Assembly (NCBI GenBank): GCA_040954595.2
Contig: CM082589.2
Span: 6,758,001-6,822,000 of the forward strand
DNA from: Balanoglossus misakiensis
Taxonomy: Eukaryota; Hemichordata
Direction: 5' to 3'
Length of the DNA: 64,000 nucleotides
The translations under genes and the position numbers were made by a program. The notes under the pieces were generated by a model that was given only the letters and a program-made list of their open reading frames with translations, ran no database searches and was not told where the DNA came from. Each line of letters begins with the position of its first letter. Position 1 is the stretch's first letter. Positions 12,801 through 27,286 of this stretch are shown piece by piece.

Positions 12801-14879
12801 CTCAACGGGCAGAAATAGTCCATTCCCACGTAAAAACAGTAATTTCATCTGCTTAATGTGATATTGATAAAACCTTTATTGTATAATGTAGCCATCGTTG
12901 GCAGTAGATTCTTGACAGCTGTTTGTACTTTTTGCCCGCTTAGTGTGTGGCAGATGGTTTTCTTTCCTCAAAAATTTCAGTTTGGAGATCATAGTTCCAT
13001 GTGGCTGTTAAATTGTAACTTCTAAATGGTGTAGTTCCAGGGTACCTTCAATAAGAACATTTTTGACTTCAAAACTTCAGCAAAAATGACACTGCAATGC
13101 TTTCTGTGTTTTCTATGGATGAATTAAATAAATAAATGAATAAAAATTGTAAATTCATTGTAATTTGTAGGAATATTTTGAATAGTTACAAATACTTGCT
13201 TTAGCCAACTTTAGATACATTTCATTTGTGTAACAGGTAAATTTTATCCATATTTTAGGTACATAGTTGCTTTTTGATAAAGTTTTCGTGCTTATTGCAT
13301 TTATTCTGGCTACACTTTGCTTGAGAATACGTCAGACACAGTATACCTTATCGTAAGTATAGTGTACATATATTGTAAAAGATATATTACAGAGACATTG
13401 TTAGATTCCCACACGATGTGTATTGTAGGGAAGCATTCTTCTACTCTGTGTGTAAATATAACTCAAATAGAGCGTGCTTTTGATACAAGGGACTGTTTTC
13501 TTGCTGCCAGCTGTCTGTCGTTGTAATGTTGGATATTTGTTCGCCCGGGGCCCGACAGCGGCTGCAGAATAAGCATCTAAGAAGACATCCTCCGCGATAT
13601 TTGTTGTCACTTTGCCTAACGCAGTGTCTGTTTAGCGATCCCTTTTTGATTTCCTGTCGTACGGCGGTATTGATCTTTGTTGCGTGGTGTAATGTCTATT
13701 GACAGTGAATATACAGTTATCTGTGGCACTCCGCTTGGCTGCATGTCCTGCTCGTTATTATCCCGACTGCCATTTTTTTTCTTTCTCTCCCCGACGCTTT
13801 TATGTCGGCAGCAAAAGTATTGCTTGGTACATGCATGTTCCTTTGTGTGGCCTGTGTTTTGTTGCGGCGCTAATAACCACAGCGTGCTCCTTCAGTGTTT
13901 TCGTGACAATTATTTGATTTCTGAAGACTCGGTCTAGTCCTGGTTGATGGCTTCCTGTCGGTGGGGTGTTTTCACGAGCCCCCGTGCCTTATCGCGTCGA
14001 GCCTCGTTCCCTTTTTTGTCCGTTTTTCACCCCCTCACCATCCAATTAAGTACTTGTGAAGCACACAGTTAAGTGAATCCATTGTCGTCTTGTAACAGAG
14101 AAGGGGGGAATTCTTGTAAAGGACGCACTGCGCTTGATAGATGGGTTTGTTTGAGGTTCGACGTAGTCAACGCCGTGATTGATATTGCTTGTGACAACCG
14201 GAGAAGTACTGTCCACATTATTACTAATTCGTCGTTGTAATCACTTTCCCTTGATGGACCGTCTTTTCTCTTTTATAGCTCGTCCAGGACCCCAGTAATG
14301 GTTAATAGAGATGACAGTTTACAGTTGTCGGGGGGGATAAAAACCGCACACATTAACGGACTCTAAAAGACCCATTTTCACTTCATTTGTAAAGGACTCT
14401 CACATCTGTCTCAAGACGGTGACAATTGTCGAATTCCAGATGCTTTCTGTGGTGTCGCTGAGCGCAGGTTTTTAAGACCCCCGCACGGCCACACTCTCTT
14501 CCTCTTCTGAAACACTTCAAATTTTACTGCAAGCTAGATTAAGTTGTCTCAATTATCTGGGATTTTTCCCCCCCGAAGTTGTCGCAACACTGAGTTGAAA
14601 TTAGATGTAGGTCAATATCGTCGAAGTATAGATTTAATACTTTTCCATGTAGGACTACATGTACAATTGTAGTTAAATACAATAATACAGATATTCGCTT
14701 TTTTCACTTTTGTGAAGTTATAACATGTTGCAGAGACACTTTTGGCTATTTTCTGGAATACAAATGTACTTAGTTCCCTGCATCAACTACTGGTATTTTT
14801 TAACTCCCTATAACCTGCTAAAATACTTTAGGTGTTCTATCTATCACCAGCAATTGTTGACAGATGAATGCAAGGCTGG
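9843..14879. other. Non-coding, nothing firmly recognised
   Basis: No supported exon. A C12 run lies at 10685-10696 and a GT-rich patch at about 11765-11815. A somewhat GC-richer segment at about 13480-14520 contains an ATG frame (ATG at 13691) that runs through a pyrimidine tract and has no good donor, so it is not called. Confidence 0.5.
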
Positions 14880-15065
14880 TCTTAAATTCAATTTTCAATA
14901 ATAACAGCCCTGACTGTACATGCATCGTGTGTGTGTGTTAATTAGCTCAGTCTATAGTGAGCATTTTGTCATGCTTTTAGAGAGTTGAACATGACACTTC
15001 AGTTGATGAGCAGAACAAAAACTACCGAAACAAGTACAAAAAATTACAGCTATAATGGAGGTGTA
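14880..15065. repeat. Dispersed repeat copy, diverged
   Basis: Shares an ordered set of words with 37460-37640: ATTCAA then TAACAG, then TGAGCATTTT-TCATGCTT, then a GAACA...GAACA...AAAACTA series, ending near a GCTATAATGGAG / GTTGATGGAG word. Similarity is partial and judged by eye. It looks like an old copy of a non-autonomous element with no protein-coding content. Confidence 0.45.
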
Positions 15066-15486
15066 ACGCTTTGTACCATGCTTTGTGGTTACTGTGCATG
15101 TTAAATTTGTGATTGAAATGTTGACATGGTGATCAACCGACAATCAGGAAGTGACTAGGAGTTATAGAGATAGGTCAGAAAAAAAATCATGCACAGAACA
15201 AAAAATTATTAAAATAGCATCTTTGTCCGATTTCAATGCCTTGATGAAATGCCGAGATGTAATGTGCAACCGATAGCTCCGTCAGTAACTCTAAAATAAA
15301 ACACACAGCATTCAGCCGGAAATTATTTGTAATTACGGAGAAAGATTTCAGCCTCCTGCTTGTCAAATACAATTAGCATTGAAAAGTGAGCGTTGGACAC
15401 AAAGGCTGCTTTTGGGCTGGTATCAATAAAGACTTTGATGTGTGGTGGTTCTGCAGATGGTGAATGTATGTCGGGCATTACTGTCA

Positions 15487-15576
15487 GTGTGCATGTGTGT
15501 GTGCATGTGGTAGTGTGTGTGTGCGTGCGTATGTGTGTATGTTTGTGTGTGTGTGTGTGTGTGTTTGTGTGTGTGT
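15487..15576. repeat. GT microsatellite
   Basis: Alternating GT with GC and AT interruptions, purest at about 15542-15576. Open frames of Cys/Val on one strand and Thr/His on the other are produced by the repeat. Confidence 0.95.
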
Positions 15577-16106
15577 ACAAGTAACAATATCTCCCCCCTG
15601 CTCCAATGAGGTGCATTATGTCTTAGAATGTAGGGATTTAGTTTTATGTCTTCGCAAAGTTTAGAAGGACATAGAAATTGTAATTGTAGCTGGCAAAGTA
15701 GATGGTGCAAGAAGTTAAAAATTATAAGTGGAGCCGATTTTTCTTAGGTACAGTACTGCTTAAAGCTGGGTTATGCTGGTTTAATACCATGATTTCTTCT
15801 ATGCCTCTCTGTCACACGTATGAAAAGCATATTTGCTGATTAGGCTATGTAGGATTTTCGCAAACACGGTGTCCAAAAGAACATAATTGTAATCTCGCGA
15901 AGATTTTGCATATTTATGAAACTGAACGTGCCTGGGTGTATTATTTCTTATTTCCCTTGGTAATGTTTGCTGAACGATGCTACAGACCAGAGCTCTTCCT
16001 ATTTCTGTAGAATACGGGCGCCGCTGTTCTCTGACTGTCCCCTCTAGCTTATTGGCGTGCAAATGCCAAATGTAAATACGCGACAAAAAAAAAGAAAAGA
16101 AATGTA

Positions 16107-16460
16107 TTAAAGGGACAAAGTCTCTCTCTCGCTGCCCTTTTCCCATTAATTATGTTTGATACAGGACACTGTTTATGTTAATGTACATGTGGATATATAG
16201 TGAATCAACGTTCAATCACACAAAACTTCCATCCCACTTGTATGATATGAGAGTAAAAACTCGCCCAAAATGATGAATGGTAAAGAATGATTATTCATTT
16301 TGGCGAGTTTTTTCACTCTCCTGTCTATAAGAGGGATGGAAGTTGTGTGTGGTTGAACGTTCATTCACTATATATCCACATGTAGAATAACAAACGGTGT
16401 CTTGTATCAAACATAATTAATGGAAAAAGGGGCAGCGAGAGAGAGACTTTGTCCCTTTAA
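16107..16460. mobile_element. TTAA-flanked palindromic miniature element, copy 1
   Basis: The element starts TTAAAGGGACAAAGTC and ends GACTTTGTCCCTTTAA. It is an imperfect palindrome along its whole length: the left arm (CTCTCTCGCTGCC, ATTAATTATGTTTGATAC, ACATGTGGATATATAGTGAA) recurs inverted in the right arm, and the halves meet near 16270-16300. TTAA at both edges fits a TTAA target duplication as made by piggyBac-type transposases, with the element proper at 16111-16456. There is no transposase frame, so it is non-autonomous. The transcript would fold into one long hairpin. A second, shorter copy lies at 56253-56557. Confidence 0.88.
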
Positions 16461-19400
16461 GCATGTCCAGTGACTTGTGAAAGTTTTCAGAAAGAGTGCG
16501 CGGTCCAACACGGGGATAATACCTCAGGAAAACAGGACCACCTAATGAGGCTATACTTGATCCCGGTCACACTCCAAGGCGTAACGCCGGCGACGGAATT
16601 AAACTTTCTTTTCCAAGGGAATCTATTTGTGGGTGATATTAAGTTGACGAGGATAATTGATAAACTAATTACTCCGCTGTATGTTGTTGGTGCCGGGGAT
16701 CTAAGTCAGCAATTATGCGCCACTTACTGCTCTCGGCTCGTCGAAGATATCCCTTAAACACACATCAGTCAGAAAGGAGGTCTTATTGCATTGCCAAAAC
16801 TAATTCAATCATCAGAACTTGTTATTGAAAAGGTATATTCCACTCTCTCTCTATTCAACCCCATCAAAGCATTCTTTCAGATGCATATTTTTTTCCCCGG
16901 CGAAAAAAAAAGAAGTTAAAACGGAGATAGTATTTCAAGCTGCAGCTTTTAATGAAGTGCTAAAACGAAGCTGATTATAAAATCTGCAATTCACTTCAGA
17001 AAATAGGCTTCCCTTAGGCACTGTCATGGCTGCCATATATTATTATGAGCACTTATCTCTCCTAGCAAAATAACACGAACAACTTCGGCAAAGCGTCAAC
17101 TATTTTTTTTTTCTAACTTCGAGCCATATAATTTTAGGTCGCCCCACACGTTATCGTTTCCATCTCTTGCAAGTGTCTGCCTTCGCTTGCAACATGCTCT
17201 GGAAGTAAAACGCTTAGGGGGAAGGAGATAACGACAAGCTGGCAAATAAACAAACCCAAGTCTGTAGAGTCCCAGATTTTTGTTGAAGCGAACGGAAATT
17301 CAGATGCCGCCGAAACAAAAAAAAAATTGAGGGGCGAAACTTTTTGCAGTAACTTCAGATATTTTATCAAAAGATTGTAATGTTTGTGTCCACATAGACT
17401 CTTTATTTGTGCATTCATTGCAAAACCTATGCAGTGTTCTGTTTATCTTAGGCAAAAAGTGTGTTGTCCTCAGAAACTGAAAGCACCATAGGCACATATG
17501 TACTTACAGTTATTCGTAGATTATCTGTATATATTATGAGAGATCACTTGAAGCAACCAAATACCATTATAAACTGAATCACTTTTTTCATTTCAAAAGA
17601 TGCGCAGGTTTTGATATTTTTCTCTGCAGCATCAAGATCGTGTTGACAAGATTGGTAGAGCTGGATGAAAATTATCCAAAAGATTGTTTTTGATAATGAA
17701 AGAAATGGCAACGTTTAAAACAGTGGTGATGCGGTAAACAGGCAGAAATTGCAAATCATCGTTCATCCATCATTCCGCAACAAGGAAAGTGGTGTACTTA
17801 AAAGTGGCGGTGATAGCGTGAAGTGTTTGACGCTGGAAAATATTACTGACCATGTTTTTTTTTTCTTCATCCGGCATGCTCCCGCGACCATCAAGAATGC
17901 GATTTTGAAGGTCAGCGGCGAGGAGAGGCAATTAATGGGCTGACAGAAATTGCGATAAAATTGTCTGAACTGTTTTGATGGCGACTCTGAAGACAGAGTA
18001 AGTGGGCATAGCGATCTCCCCAGGGTTTCAACACTTTTAAGGGGTGGTATGTCTGAGAGCGCCCCAATATGTTAGCGCTCTTATCAACTACTTTACTCTT
18101 AATGTGCTAATGAAGCTAATTCTTTCTCGACGACTTGATAGAACTGGGCGATAGTGCCCTGCACCTTCTAATCAGCGTCTGGATAGTGTTTCGCCGCCTA
18201 GCAGCAATTTGACTTGGAATAGGGAGTTGAAAAATCGATGCACATGTAATTAAGAGAAAAACGTGGTCCATTTTATTGGGGGGGGGGGACATGTGTGGCA
18301 CTGTGTCGTGTCGCTCCCAACTTCAAAACAGAGTGAGAGTTTATTCTTCTGTCAAAGTGTTTGCGTCAATATGTTTGTCCATCCGTCGGTCTGTCTGTCT
18401 GTTCATCTACCTGAGCAAAGGTACCCAGGGATCAAACACTTGGCCTTTAAGTTAATACTGGCAACATGTCACTAGTTCTCCACATAGATATATCTAAATG
18501 TGAAGTTTTTTACTCAGAAAACAGAGAGTACATTGTTAAAGGTCCCGTGTATGGAATATTAACTACTTTTCCAATGTTTGATTATTGCATATTTGCATTG
18601 AGACTGACATATTTGAGTGGAGTGAGGCATCCATTCATTATTTACCTTGCTCAGACTTGCACACGCAATCCCAGTCAGTGGTTAATAATATCCGCGCATG
18701 CAGTGCTCAGTAAATTTACATGAAATGATTTTACTTTGAAACTAAAAGTATAAAAATCAAGTGAAAAGTTGCAGCTTGTTGGACTTTAAATATATAGTCA
18801 AGCTTTGTGATGACAGTTTTAACACTGATTTTGAACAGATTCCAACTCAGCCAATCTGAGATTCATGAAGTGATAAAGATGAAAAACATAATTGTGTTTA
18901 TGAACTGTGTGTGTAATTGGCACTGTGTGACCTCAAATTAATTTACATACAAGCTGACCTTTCAACCCACTAAACTTGACCTTTGACTGTTAACAGTGAA
19001 CACGAACTTGACTGCTCACATCTTGTCTGTATACAACATGTAATTTTGGATGGTTGCCCTTGGTTTTTACCTGTTGGTGAACTTTAACCTCAGTATGCAC
19101 GACATGATAAACACAAAATGTAATTTTCATTGAATTATCGTCTGTTCAGTGTAGCCGGCCTGAAATGCAATGACCTCTGACCTTGTCATATGAGGTGACC
19201 TTTCACCTCGACAAGTGCAGATATGCAGTTTATGACCTTTGACCCTATTACACCTGGACGACAAAGTCTGGTAGTAGTAGAGGGGTATACACTCGTCCGC
19301 TGACAGAGCACATGACCTGTCAAAACCTCCTCGTGGACTTCTTCCCCGGACATAGTGCAGCTGGCCCCAATATCGCCCAGAGTAGAAACAATTTAAGGCA

Positions 19401-22400
19401 GCCATACAGTTGCAATTAGAAAGAAAGCCCCCGTGACCCGCCTTGAGAAATCCAGAATGTCAACACGCAAGCAACACATGAGGCGTGCCGCCATTGCATT
19501 CCGACCGACTCAGCCCGGTAATTTGCCCTGGTATTCAAATAATGCGCCTCGGAACTTTAGCAATCAAAGCAGCATGGTATAATTTTGATAGCTTGGATAT
19601 TAAACTGGTGTTCTCTACCTCCCAAACTGTCCATCTGTGCAATGATTAGGAACCAGTGACCGAGTAAAACAAGGAAGATGTCATTATCACTTTATTTTCA
19701 TCATTACAAGATTTTATAGATCTGCGCTACACTAAGAATGCGTGTGGCAAACTCTGAAAAAGATTAACTGTTTATTACAAGTCTCTTGGCGATAATATTT
19801 TTTCAGTATTTTCCGTGTTTAAGAAATCTGTCTTCTCAATAGAAAAGATCGGATAATTTTCATGTTTTAGCTGAATGATATTGATGTCAAATGTCTTTCA
19901 TTGTATTGAGTTACTGGACTGTCTGGTTTCTATGTCTTTGGAAGTGCTGAAAGAATCAAAGAATGTCGACGTGTTTCAACCAAAGTTTGAAAACTTTAAA
20001 CTGCTTTGATGTTGAAGCATTTTTGTTTATTTTAAAGCCTGCAGGATGCTTTAATAGAAGGATTATTTCAAAATATAGTAAATGTAGAGAAGAAATATTA
20101 AAATCAATTTGAAAATAACATACATGTGTGTTCTAACAAGTTACAGGATGGGGTTGTGTATTTTTTTGTAAACCTGGGAGATGTAGCTTTAAAGGGGAAG
20201 GGTCGTCTGAACTTCACCTGTGCGATTTTTCTGTTTGCAAGCTCACTATCATCATTGTTTCCACTGTTCAGGGAGATAAAAAGTAACAACGCATTGTTTG
20301 TCATGATGGACAGTGTAATACAAAGTAACAACCATACTGTATTCAACGATGTACATTGTAGCAGTTACACTCTGTGGTGTGGCACCCATATAACCACTGC
20401 CGCAGACTGGACGACACCCTCCCTTTAATCCTTTCAACCCCAGTTCCATCTCTAGAGGTCCAACCTTATCATATAAAGCACTGGATTTGGACTGGACCAT
20501 AGCGGTGAAAGGGTTATCTTTGCACTGACTAATCATAATCTCAGGTCATTTGCTGTTGAAAGTGATCGATCACCATTGTCCCCACACCAGGTCACCTTTC
20601 CCTAGAAGTTCAGACTACTTTTAACGACCCAGTATTAAATTACCTTTCTTAATTAATTAGTGTTGATTTCAATGTAAACTGATCAGCCCTTGTGATTTGT
20701 CATTGTTTTTATTTAGTTAACTGCGAAAATACGACAGAACAGAAGTTACAAATTTTGTAAAATATAGATGTTTGGGAAAATTGTGATTCATTTGAAGAGA
20801 ATGCTTCATGTTCTGGTTGTGCACAAAATAAAACCGCTGTGCTAATGTAATCAAGTAATATGTTCAGCTAATCAAAACTTTCTGTGATAATTTGATCTCA
20901 GAACTGAAAAGCTACTGAAGATAAGTGTGAGGTACACTGTAACAGAATAATTGGATTAAAGAGACAATGCTATCTCTTTGTCTCTGCTTTTGGAACTTAG
21001 AGAAAAGCAAGTTTCTTTTTTCGCGGACAAAAAATTAAGGTACAGCATTCGGCCTTTAAAGGGGAGATGTCATGCATAACTGATCTTCAGTTTCGCTGAC
21101 AAAATGTCATTTTGTTGATATCTAAGATATAAAGAAATTCCTTTGTCAACAACCACAGGCCTTTAAAAAAGCTAAGTTCTGTACTCAGTAATTGAAATTT
21201 AGCATAGTCGTAAGTTGTTTTGGTTCCAAAGGAAAAGAGTGTCGTTCGAACGATAGTCGCTAAAAACGAGGAACACATGAAGATGATATTTGCCTGTGGT
21301 GGTTGTAATGTTCAAATAATCAGTGTCCTTTAATGAGAAAGGCTGATGTGAGACTGCGTTTTAATACATTGTATAAATTCACTACTCTGTAAATATTTGA
21401 TATTCGCGACAGTGTCCCTGTGCTTCCAGTCCCTTCACGTTCCACGTTGTGTTGTTTCTCGGCAAATATGATTAACCGTCAGTCAAAAAAAAAACTGCAG
21501 CGCAAATGATAGTGCTAACTGTGTGTCTAACTATCGGCCTAATTCAAAATCGTCTTAACTTGTGAAGCTTAATTTAAAGACATGTTCAGCCTAAAACAAA
21601 CAGGTCTAAATACAGTCATCGTGTATGGATTACTTCAAGTCTCGTTCAGTGTTTAATGTTACATTTACGACATACAGAGTTGAATTTGATTCTACATCGG
21701 AATATTTTTGGTGTAGACGTTTCTTCCATTTCTAACGGTGTGAGGAAAATTTTACTTGAGTGGGTGTCGATGCATTTACGCGAAACTTCAGATGTTGATC
21801 AATAACTGACTATCCAGCTTTTGTTGTCTGAAATAATGACAGTTAAAAAAGTCCAACATGTTCGTCGTGCATCCGCGTACGTGACACTGTTTCAAGTGTT
21901 GCCGACCGCCACTTTTTTTTTTGATAGCAGCAGCGCATACATTGATGAGTTAGTTTGACAATCTTTCAACAAACATTGATGTTCAGAAGGCAAATCTGCC
22001 GCCGTTTGTCAAATCTCTTGGCTTTGTTGCCGAACTGAAGTGCGTTTTGTATGACGCATTTGATCTTTCACTCAGCATTGTGACATCGTTAGTTCCAAAC
22101 GTGAATGTTCTTTTCTCTGGGTTGGTGATTTCGAGGTATTTAATCAGGGCCTTCAGCTAAAAAGAGACTGAGAGAGTGAGAGAAAAAAAACTCTTGTCAT
22201 GGAAAAAAATTGCGCGAGTAGTTGTTAACAGGAATTCAAAGTGTTTTATTCGTTCCACTCTGTACAAAATGTGAAAAGGCTTCTGTTAGGCTTTGAGCTA
22301 GAGCCCTTTCATTAGAGACAGCTCGAGAATTCTGTTCGGTTTGTTGCATAGACAATGCCAGCTATCCACTCGGCGAGAATGGTTTTCCTGAAGCACAGTG

Positions 22401-25400
22401 TTAGAGATTGGATGAATGGCGTGTTTTGACGTTCTCTGAAATTGAAAGCTGTTGTACACTGATGAAAAAGAAAGAAAGAAAGGGATGGCATATATTGAAG
22501 GTGGCTGGTGGGGGAGAGATTTTTTTTTGCTCGTTTGCTGGAGGAAATGTCGGTCGAAAAGACCACTGTATCATGCCTCGGATACAGTATTTCGTTTGTG
22601 CGGGGGTTCTTGAAGTGGTTGTCAAAAGGAGCGTCGGTGTGAATTAGTATGGTTATCGGCAAAACTGGACATAATTGACTGACAGTGCATCAAAACCTCA
22701 GCCATGGGCCAATTGTGTGTATCATAGCAGAAGAGTGTTTGCGACCCAATAGCCGAGGGTGAACGCCGTATCAGTTTGCCTCTCTTGCCGTAGCCGACTC
22801 GACTGGAAGTGGCTGCCGCCCGGTGTTAGAAAACGTTACGTGTGCAAATAGTCTGAACAAACTATTACGTCGGAATTGGGTTTAATCTCTTTTTGGACGA
22901 CTCCCCTAAGCACTCACACCTCTTGCATAATGATGATTGTTTTGTTGTGTGGTAGACTGTGTTGTGAAAGTGTTCAACGTGTAAACCTCTTGCCAGTGCG
23001 GCGAGCAGCAGTTGATGTGAAACTGTCCTGATGGAACAGACCTCATTTTGGCACAGAACTGGATTTTGGTCAAAATTGGTCTTTTTGCTCAGTCATCTGG
23101 AGAGACCATCTGACTGATTTGTCAGGAAGGTTGTAAAATTGACCAGTGCTGTGATTTAGAATCAGTGTATTCAGATGTGCTCATGTCATGTAAAAAAATT
23201 CTAAATGTTAATTTCTCTTGACACCAAAATTGCAAATCAATATGTTTCTTAAACTCTTGTTTTTTGTGAGGTAAAAAAACTTCACTGGGAAGAGAGTTTT
23301 TGGATCTATTGCAAATTGCCTATTTTGTTCAATTCAGATTCTTGCGTTTCTAAATCTTAGACACTTCTCTGTTGACAAGACCCCATCATCGAAGCTTTTC
23401 TGTAGTTTGTACACGAAAGTGGGAAACTGACCTGTCTCCCGAGACTTCACATCAGAATGAGTGACCGATCGCTTGCATGGCTCGTACATGTGACTCTTAA
23501 CTTTTGTCCTGAAACCTTGTCAAAATCAATGACGATCAACTTACGCTGTTGAGCGTAACTAACTCAACCGATTTGCCGTTAACACCCCTACAATTAAAAG
23601 CTATTGTCGAATTACAGCTTTTGCGAACGTCAGGGAGGCGAGTTGCTGTATATTTTATGAACATGTAGTTGCTCTTTTGAGGAATGGATGATCGTTCGCA
23701 AGTTGAATTGTTTCTTATATCAAAGGTCGTCGTGCGTAGCACCGACAAAATTCTAGGCATCTTTCAGTGTCGGTGATGTCAGCGTCTGACAAGGGAGGCA
23801 TGCTCATTCTTTCGTCTGGATTTGAAGCCGGGATTTCGTCGGCTGTCATCAATGGAGGCTGCAAACAGCTCACGAGTCAAAGAAAGGGAAAAAAAGCCAA
23901 GGGGTGAAAATCGCGGGGGCATTCACCACGTACGGCGGCTCAAAATTGCTGAAGTTTCTTTCTTGTAAAGCGCGCATAAATAGAGTACAAAGTTTAGATT
24001 GCTTTGAGTCCACTTCCATTAAGCACTTAGATAGTAAAGGAGAAATCCTTTTCAGTGACTTGCTTGAAGCCTAAAGAGACGCTCTTTATAATGGGCTGTG
24101 TCAGACGTTGCATGAATGGGGGGTTGCCTCTGGCATGCTCTGTTACTGCCTTTAAACACTTCTCACAAGGTTCCCGGAGTCTGTATTGCGAGGGGGAAAA
24201 AAAATCATCATGATGTCTAACGCGCGGTGTCATGTTGCCCAAGCAATGAGACGGCCCTGATTTTTTCGGTGGTGGTGATGTCTATGGACGAGAATTGTGC
24301 AATTAACAGCACATCAGGAAATTCAGCTCTTCTCTCTCTCTCTCTCAGCCCTGACTTTGTGAGAAGATGTGCGAGGGGATTGGTTTATAAGCCGTTTAAC
24401 CCAGGCACAAAGTCCTTTCGAAATGTGAAGAAATTACTTAGGAACAATTATCAGAAGTAAAAAGGGTAGCCTAATACGCATTAATCGCAAATTCATTAAA
24501 GTGTATACAACGCGCGATTTTATACCTTGGCATATGTCAGGATTGTATTGTGATCGCTTCGCGCAGATCAAAAGTTTTATAACACGGCCGTTTTCTTTCA
24601 AACAGAGCGTGTACTGTGTGTGTCTGACTTGAGTCTGTTTGATAATCGAAATTAGTGTTTTGATGGGGACGACTTTGGATTGATTGAAATGGCATCAGGG
24701 TAGAAATTAAGATTTCATAGAATTCAGCATTTTAATCTGTGTCTCTTTGATGTTGTAATCGAACACTGTCTGCATTAAATCGCGTCGTTGGAGTGAACGC
24801 GTGCCAGAACCGACCGAATGCAAATCCTGAGCGTCTATTTTGTCGTCTGCTGATGACTGCAGAAAGAAGGAAAAAAAAGACTGTTTCTTCGCAAATACTG
24901 ACTGATGAAAAAGCTTGAATAACCCGGTGCTTTTTTGTTCGATGAATGATTGCTCTCGCGACAAACATTCACCGCAGCGACTTAAAAACTCAGACGGGGG
25001 CTCAAAATCACCTCTGACAGATTTCAAGACGGAGTTATCGGACAGAAAACGAGTATGCAAAGGTTCTTAAATAATTTGCAAGTTAAACAGAACACGGGTG
25101 AAACTGAATCTTCCTTTTAAGTATTGCATTCTACAGGAGGGTCGGGTCCACCTATCCAGCTTCCATCATTGAGAGGGTGAACTTTGACCCCCGAACAACT
25201 CTTATCGTCGAAGTGTCAGCAGATGGTTGTGCTTAAGAGAACGTTTTCAACAATAATGTAGTGGGCTTCAAAAAATTACAAGCATCTGCAGTCGGCCTCC
25301 CAAAAATACAACTGAAGGAAAGATCCAGGCCATCATGCCACTGGTTTGTGATGTTAGATTTTGGTGAATTCTTTGAGAATGGTACAGGGCTCAGCTAGTA

Positions 25401-26992
25401 TTTATGTTTCCATTTTTCCGAGAAAAACTTGGAGACATGAAAATGCGTGTCTACTCAGACACGCATCATAATTTATGGTAATTCTTAAAAAAGAGCACAG
25501 ATAAAGTTTTATTTCATGTGCAAGTATTTATCGTGAAATTGGGAACTATTGATCTCTGAAATACAAGTCGTACTCAGGGATTTTAAGTTTTGACCGTTTC
25601 ATGTATGTCAACTACAGACTTTTTGCAGTTTGGCATTTATTCAGTCTAAGGCCTGGCTAGGTGAACTGGCTAAGGATTAATGTTGATTAACAAATAAATA
25701 GTGAGGAAAAAATTATGACATTTGGCTATTTTTCAGTTGAATTTTGCCTTTTCGCATTTTTTTCTGATTAAACATCAGCTCTGCACTACTTGTGGATGTG
25801 AAATACCGGTGAGGTGATAATAATTTGCTCGAAAGTCAGTTGGCATGTCGCGTGCTAGTTAGCGCGGAAGTCATTCTTTTGAAATTCGCCGATGTTAGAG
25901 GGAGAAAAACATGTCAGATACTGGAACTGGAGAAGATGGAGATTTTACTATCAGCCTATCGAGAGCCCCGTTCACATTCAGTGACATAACCTGAATTCTC
26001 CTAATGGAAAACCTATTATGTTTTTTGTTTAAGTCGTACGTGAAATTGTTGGGTTTACTGAACAGTGCGTGACCTGTTGGTGAACAGGAAGGTTCTGATG
26101 CATTACGCTTGGCCAGTTTTATTTTGAGCGATTCTCATATTTCTATCCCGTTTTTTCACTCGAGATTTGGTTGTTCTTTTCCAAGCTGACGTATCTGGCA
26201 TTAATTTTTTGGATTTTTGTCTCAGCCAGTGTTTGTAGTGTGTATTCTTTTTAATACTATGAAAGCAACCATGTTTGTAAATCTGGTTTTAAATAAGGAG
26301 CTAAGCTCTGAACATTCGAATCCTAAAATGGTGTTCAAAAATAGTATCAAATGTATGTGAACGTGTGTACATTTTCGAATTTTCATGGAGTCAATTTCCA
26401 GTAATAGTATTTGTTCATCAAGCTTTATAATGAAGTGATAATTTTCAAATTTAACACATTCACATTTATCCTAAAATAATCATGAATGCAATTATTTCAC
26501 CAGAAACTTGTTTGCTCATCATTTTCAGGGTCACTTTGACGGTCAGTTGGGAATTGTGAGGCAGTGACATACAAACAAAGAATTCTGAACTTATGCCTAA
26601 CAGCAAAAATGCAAAAAAAAAAGAAAAAAAAATGAAATATGTAGATATATTCAAATTTGAAAATGTTGCTTTTTTCTGCCAGTTAAGGGTACATGATAGA
26701 AATTAATACATAACAAATGTACCTTGTGTTTTATGTGAGTATCAGAAGCTAGAATCGGCTCTTGAGGGATAATTTTTGATAAAAAAATATCAGGTAATTA
26801 AATGCTGGCGTTGTAGTTATACTTACTTTATAGCACAGTCATAATTATTATAAATGGACCGAGAGATTAATATTTAATTGATTTTCCCCTGAGAAGGTGC
26901 CTGGGTGTTTGTGAGTTATTGGTGCGTTAGTCGTGCTGCATGACTGAACCGGTGACGTTGGTGGTCTGTGAGAAGAACTGAAGTGGCCACAA
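16461..26992. other. Non-coding, GC-richer at 22.7-25.1 kb
   Basis: No exon can be supported. A G11 run lies at 18278-18288 and a short CT run near 24332. From about 22.7 to 25.1 kb the sequence is more GC-rich and CpG-containing than its surroundings. It carries longer open frames on both strands (the longest on the minus strand at 24707-25060), but these lack an ATG start and clear splice sites. Conserved regulatory DNA is possible but cannot be judged from one genome. Confidence 0.45.
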
Positions 26993-27210
26993 ATGAGAGA
27001 ATGAAAGAGGGACAGACCGACGGACATAGAGGCACAGACAGAGAGTGAGAAATTGAGACAGAGAAATGAGTAAGAGACCAAGACAAACAAAAGTCAGAGT
27101 GAGCGAGCGAGAGAAAGAGAGAGAGAGAGGCAGACTGAGAAAGAGACAGAAATGAGAGAGAGACAAGTGAAAGTCAGAGAGCGAGGAAGAGGGTTTGAGG
27201 GAGAGAGGGG

Positions 27211-27253
<43 letters not shown>

Positions 27254-27286
27254 GAGAGAGAGAGCTGGACAGGGAGAGAGAGACAG
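26993..27286. repeat. GA-rich (GAGA) tract
   Basis: About 290 bp of purine-rich GAGA/GACA sequence, purest at 27212-27241. The minus strand reads as Ser/Leu/Phe-rich frames and the plus strand as Arg/Glu-rich frames, all repeat-derived. It lies about 0.8 kb upstream of the first-exon cluster. Confidence 0.9.

Noticed and set aside
22312-22662. 116-codon minus-strand frame
   Set aside because: No splice support, and the overlapping frames on both strands are equally open.
24707-25060. 117-codon minus-strand frame, one of the longest in the window
   Set aside because: It starts with TTG, not ATG, has no acceptor or donor in the right places, and no recognisable domain. GC-richer DNA alone makes longer frames likely.
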